Source of the DNA: Allobranchiibius huperziae
GTDB lineage: Bacteria > Actinomycetota > Actinomycetes > Actinomycetales > Dermatophilaceae
Direction: 5' to 3'
DNA length: 64,000 nucleotides
Assembly: GCF_013410455.1 (NCBI RefSeq)
Contig: NZ_JACCFW010000001.1
Coordinates: 1,628,929 to 1,692,928 of the forward strand
The stretch's first letter is position 1. Each line of letters begins with the position of its first letter. Positions 60,836 to 64,000 of this stretch are shown piece after piece. The notes below the pieces were generated by a model. That model was not told the DNA's origin and searched no databases. It saw only the letters and a program-made list of their open reading frames with translations. The translations under genes and the position numbers were made by a program.

Positions 60836-63142
60836 ATGCGTTCGTACGCCGCGCTGCGCAGTCTGCTCCTCGCCATGCTCCTCGGGTGCGCGCTCGCCGC
60901 ACCCGCCTCGGCGTACGCCGCCGTGCCGACCGGTGGGACGCACCCGGCAGGTGCCGCTCGACCGGCTGCCGTCGCCGGACCGGCACCGACGACCCGACTC
61001 ACGTCCGTCGCCCCGACCCGCGTGATCGACACCCGTACCGGTCTGGGTGGTCCGAAGGGCGCTGTGGCAGCAGGCAGTACGACGACCGTGCAAGTGGGCG
61101 GGAAAGGTGGCGTGCCGACCTCCGGCGTCGCCGCCGTCGTCCTCAACATCACGGTCGCGGGGCCGGCGAGCTCGGGATACCTGATCGCCTACGCGACCGG
61201 CTCCACCCGACCGGGCACCTCGAACATCACTTTCGCCGCCGGGCAGGCCGTGGCGAACCAGTCCGTCACACCGGTGGACGCGAGTGGCCGGGTCAGCGTC
61301 TACCTGTCCACCTCGACACAGTTCTTCGCCGACGTGTCCGGCTACTACGCCACCGGCGGCTCCTACCACCCGGTCACACCCACCCGTCTGCTGGACACCC
61401 GCAAAACGCACACGGTCGCTGCCGGATCCACCACGACCGTGCCGGTGACGGGCGTCGCAGGTGTCCCGTCGAGCGGCGTCGGGGCCGTGGTCCTCAACAT
61501 CACGGTGGTCGCGCCGGCCACCTCCGGTTACCTCATCGCCTACCCGGCCGGAGCGGCCCGCCCGTCGTCCTCGAACGTCAACTTCGCCGCCGGGCGCGCA
61601 GCGGTCGGTGCGACGTTCGCGCGGGTGGGCAGCGGGGGAGCGGTGTCCATCTACACCTCCGCGACGACCCACCTGCTGGTGGATATCGCCGGGTGGCTGC
61701 CGACGACCGCCGACTACACCGGTGTGACCCCTGTCCGCCTGGTCGACACCCGTAGCGGCACCGGCGCCCCGAAGGCGCGCGTGCCGGCCGGCGGCAGCCT
61801 CACCGTGCAGATCACGGGAGCGGGCGGCGTACCCACCTCGGGCATCAACGCCGTCGAGTTGGGCGTCACGGCGGTCGGGCCGTCGGCTGGCGGCTATCTC
61901 ACGACCTACCCCGCGGGCGGCAGCCGCCCCGGATCCTCCACCCTCAACTACGTGCAGGGACAGGCCGTCGCCAACTCGGTGACCGCCAAGGTCGGCGCGG
62001 GCGGCAGGGTCACCATCTTCAGTTCGGCCGAAACCGACCTGCTCGTCGACGTGCAGGGGTACTTCCGCTACCCGCTCACCGGCGTGGTCTCGTCGTGGGG
62101 CGCGGGATCGAGCGGCCAGCTCGGCAACGGCACCAGCCCCGATTCCTCGAGCACGCCCGTGCGGGTCAGTGCCCTGTCGGGCGTGACCGGGATCGCGGCC
62201 GGCGAGGCCACCGGGTACGCGCTGCGGGCCGACGGCACTGTGTGGGCCTGGGGTGACGGCGCGGCCGGCGAGCTCGGCGACGGCGGCAGCCTGGACGGTT
62301 CGAACCTCACCAGCGTGCCGCGCCAGGTCGTCGGTCTGACCGGCGTCACCGCAGTGGCGGCGGGGTACTTCTCCGGGTACGCGCTGCGTGGCGACGGCAC
62401 GGTCTGGGCGTGGGGCAACGGCTTCCACGGCGAACTCGGCAACGGATCCGGCAATTCCAGCAGTACGCCGACGCAGGTCACCGGGCTGACGCGGATCGTC
62501 GAGATCTCGGCGGGATGGGACACGGCGTACGCGCTCGCTTCGGACGGCAGCGTGTGGGCCTGGGGCGACGGGTACTACGGGCAGATCCCGGGGACGACCG
62601 AAGGGTCGGCCACCCCGGTCAAGATCTCCGGCATCAGCAACGTCACCTCGATCGTCGGCGGCGGCCGCTCGGTGCTCGCGCTGACCTCCGACACCGGAGT
62701 CTGGGTCTGGGGGGACAACTCGGTGGGCCAGCTCGCCCTCAATTCACCCGACCCGTACGTGACCGTGCCGACGCGCATCCCGGGTTACACGGCGAACGCG
62801 GTCGCGGCGAGCGGCGTCGACGGGTACGCGATCCGCGGTGGCGGCGTCTCCGCCCAGGGGCAGGGCACAGGCGGTGGCATCGGCTACGGCAGCACCGCGG
62901 ACTCCCGCGTGCCCCAGAGCGTGCTCAATGTGTCGGGCGTCCTCTCCATCGCGGCTTCGGACAACTCGGCCTATGCCCGGATGTCCAACGGCACCGTCGC
63001 CGCATGGGGCGACAACAGCTACGGCCAGCTGGGCAGCGCCGGCCCTGCCGACTCGGCGAGCACACCGGTCGTGGTCACCGGCATCAGCGGCGCGACCGCG
63101 ATCGCAGCCGGCGGCAGTTCGGCGTACGCGATCACACCCTGA
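60836..63142 (+). CDS. secreted protein with three DTR repeats and an RCC1 propeller
   Basis: A 768-residue exported protein. Signal peptide: LRSLLLAMLLGCALAAPASA (cleavage near residue 26). Three ~115-residue repeats open with the pattern TxVxPTRxxDTR (APTRVIDTRTGLGG, TPTRLLDTRKTH, TPVRLVDTRSGTG) and end with SGYYA, AGWLP or QGYFR before a hydrophobic/aromatic turn. The C-terminal ~370 residues are RCC1-type repeats (SSWGAGSSGQLGNGTSPDSS, VWAWGDGAAGELGDGG, VWAWGNGFHGELGNGS, VAAWGDNSYGQLGSAG), likely a seven-blade beta-propeller. No enzymatic motif is visible; cell-surface binding is a guess. ATG 60836 starts the signal peptide. Confidence 0.85.
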   Translation: MRSYAALRSLLLAMLLGCALAAPASAYAAVPTGGTHPAGAARPAAVAGPAPTTRLTSVAPTRVIDTRTGLGGPKGAVAAGSTTTVQVGGKGGVPTSGVAAVVLNITVAGPASSGYLIAYATGSTRPGTSNITFAAGQAVANQSVTPVDASGRVSVYLSTSTQFFADVSGYYATGGSYHPVTPTRLLDTRKTHTVAAGSTTTVPVTGVAGVPSSGVGAVVLNITVVAPATSGYLIAYPAGAARPSSSNVNFAAGRAAVGATFARVGSGGAVSIYTSATTHLLVDIAGWLPTTADYTGVTPVRLVDTRSGTGAPKARVPAGGSLTVQITGAGGVPTSGINAVELGVTAVGPSAGGYLTTYPAGGSRPGSSTLNYVQGQAVANSVTAKVGAGGRVTIFSSAETDLLVDVQGYFRYPLTGVVSSWGAGSSGQLGNGTSPDSSSTPVRVSALSGVTGIAAGEATGYALRADGTVWAWGDGAAGELGDGGSLDGSNLTSVPRQVVGLTGVTAVAAGYFSGYALRGDGTVWAWGNGFHGELGNGSGNSSSTPTQVTGLTRIVEISAGWDTAYALASDGSVWAWGDGYYGQIPGTTEGSATPVKISGISNVTSIVGGGRSVLALTSDTGVWVWGDNSVGQLALNSPDPYVTVPTRIPGYTANAVAASGVDGYAIRGGGVSAQGQGTGGGIGYGSTADSRVPQSVLNVSGVLSIAASDNSAYARMSNGTVAAWGDNSYGQLGSAGPADSASTPVVVTGISGATAIAAGGSSAYAITP

Positions 63143-63145
63143 GCT

Positions 63146-64000
63146 TCACGCCGGCACGACGTGACGGCGCAGGAAGTCGTTGAGGAAGCGGCCGGCCGGG
63201 TCGAGCTCACGGCGTACGGCGTCGAAGTCGTCCAGGCGCGGATACGCCGCGTCGAGCCGCCCCGGGTAGGTGAAGAGCTTGCCCCAGTGCGGGCGCGGGT
63301 CGAACGGTGCGAGGGCCTGCTGTACGAGGTCGACGGCGGCCGACGCGGCGGCCGTGTCCGGCCGCCAGGTGAAGTGGAAGACGACACTGTCGCGGTCGTA
63401 CGTCGGGGCGAGCCATTGCGCGTCGGCCGCGACCGCGCGGATCTCCGACACGATGGTCACCGGGGCGATGCGCTCGCCGATCTGCAGCAGCGCGTCGGCG
63501 GCTGCCGCTCCCTGTGCCGCTGGCACGAAGAACTCGGACTGGATCTCGGCCCCCGAGCTCGGCGTGAAGCCCATCCGGAAGTGCGGCAGCCGATCCGACC
63601 AGAGGCCCGGGACGCCGCCTTGCTCGGTCACCTTCTCGTTGGTCTCTCCCGAGCCCCACGAGGGATGACGGGTGTCCTTGATCCATTCGGCGCCGGGCAC
63701 GGCGGGAGTCCCCGTCACCTCGTCGAGGCGGCTCTTCAGGACGATGTGGTCGGGGCCCGCCCCGATCCACCGCCCGAAGACGCTGACGCTGTAGGCCGAT
63801 TCCAGGATGGCGCCCAGCCCGGCCGTCAGCTGCGACCAGGTCAGTCCGACGAAGGTGTCCTGCCGCACCTGGTACGCCGGCTCGACCGACAGCCGAAGCC
63901 GGGTGACGACCCCGAGCGCGCCGAGCGACACCACGAGGGCGGCGAAGCGCGGGTCGGAGCGGTCGAACCACCGCACCTCGCCGTCAGCACTCAGCAGCTG
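63146..64000 (-). CDS. alditol/xylitol oxidase (FAD-linked), N-terminus outside window
   Basis: The C-terminal 284 residues of a VAO-family FAD oxidase. The first visible part is QLLSADGEVRWFDRSDPRF, then the end of the FAD domain ALVVSLGALGVVTRLRLSVE. The substrate domain ends HWGKLFTYPGRL, YPRLDDFDAVRRELDPAGRF, LNDFL, the usual ALO-type C-terminus. Close relatives oxidise xylitol or sorbitol (AldO) and make H2O2. The full protein should be about 415-420 residues; the start is beyond 64000. Convergent with the RCC1 gene, 3 nt apart. Confidence 0.88.
   Translation of the reverse strand, partial: QLLSADGEVRWFDRSDPRFAALVVSLGALGVVTRLRLSVEPAYQVRQDTFVGLTWSQLTAGLGAILESAYSVSVFGRWIGAGPDHIVLKSRLDEVTGTPAVPGAEWIKDTRHPSWGSGETNEKVTEQGGVPGLWSDRLPHFRMGFTPSSGAEIQSEFFVPAAQGAAAADALLQIGERIAPVTIVSEIRAVAADAQWLAPTYDRDSVVFHFTWRPDTAAASAAVDLVQQALAPFDPRPHWGKLFTYPGRLDAAYPRLDDFDAVRRELDPAGRFLNDFLRRHVVPA

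Overview
The window is 64 kb of high-GC DNA, densely packed, with many GTG starts and 4-nt ATGA/GTGA gene overlaps. It looks like an Actinomycetota chromosome. The strongest evidence is the block at 8749-17458, which keeps the gene order of the Mycobacterium tuberculosis Rv1822-Rv1832 region (pgsA2, DUF881, DUF1290, DUF881, gcvH, garA, MerR, DUF151, MerR, gcvP). A second typical block is PD-(D/E)XK nuclease, M50 protease, trmI and the Pup-proteasome ATPase at 55388-60626. I would guess a Micrococcales lineage, but the sequence does not settle the family. No plasmid, phage, IS element, CRISPR array, rRNA or tRNA gene was seen.

Layout. 1-2820 (minus): APC permease (cut by the window edge), SRPBCC protein, WS/DGAT acyltransferase. 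2893-8738 (plus): photolyase, UDP-glucose dehydrogenase, a YdeP-type molybdopterin oxidoreductase and its FdhD sulfurtransferase. 8749-17458: the Rv1822-like block, with a glycine riboswitch before gcvP. 17529-23072 (minus): alanine aminotransferase, sbcC, sbcD. 23167-30130: mixed housekeeping and accessory genes (HNH nuclease, GCS2 ligase, histidine phosphatase, DUF1697, cupin, YciO, a broken GNAT gene, quinone oxidoreductase). 30144-33942: acyltransferase/SGNH pair and a frameshifted 13E12-type HNH gene behind a LexA-like box.

34206-45056 is one long plus-strand acyl-CoA catabolism cluster: thiolase, two SDRs, quinone oxidoreductase, HAD, MaoC, APH-like kinase, two acyl-CoA dehydrogenases, acyl-CoA ligase and a membrane protein. 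The HAD, kinase and first dehydrogenase are the three parts of the animal ACAD10/ACAD11 proteins as separate genes, which suggests 4-hydroxyacid (lactone-type) breakdown through a phosphorylated acyl-CoA. 45063-55378 holds a GNAT gene, GMC oxidoreductase, PAC2 protein, metH, a HAD gene and a divergent XRE regulator/MFS exporter pair. 55388-64000 holds the proteasome-linked block, a secreted DTR-repeat/RCC1 protein and a partial alditol oxidase.

Three sequence-level themes stand out. (1) At least eighteen genes carry a -10-like hexamer ending exactly 6 or 7 nt before the start codon, the signature of leaderless transcripts. (2) Short intergenic tandem repeats with 52-bp and 51-bp periods each occur at two distant loci. 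(3) Two genes about 4 kb apart carry single-base frameshifts, and one of them also has an in-frame stop.
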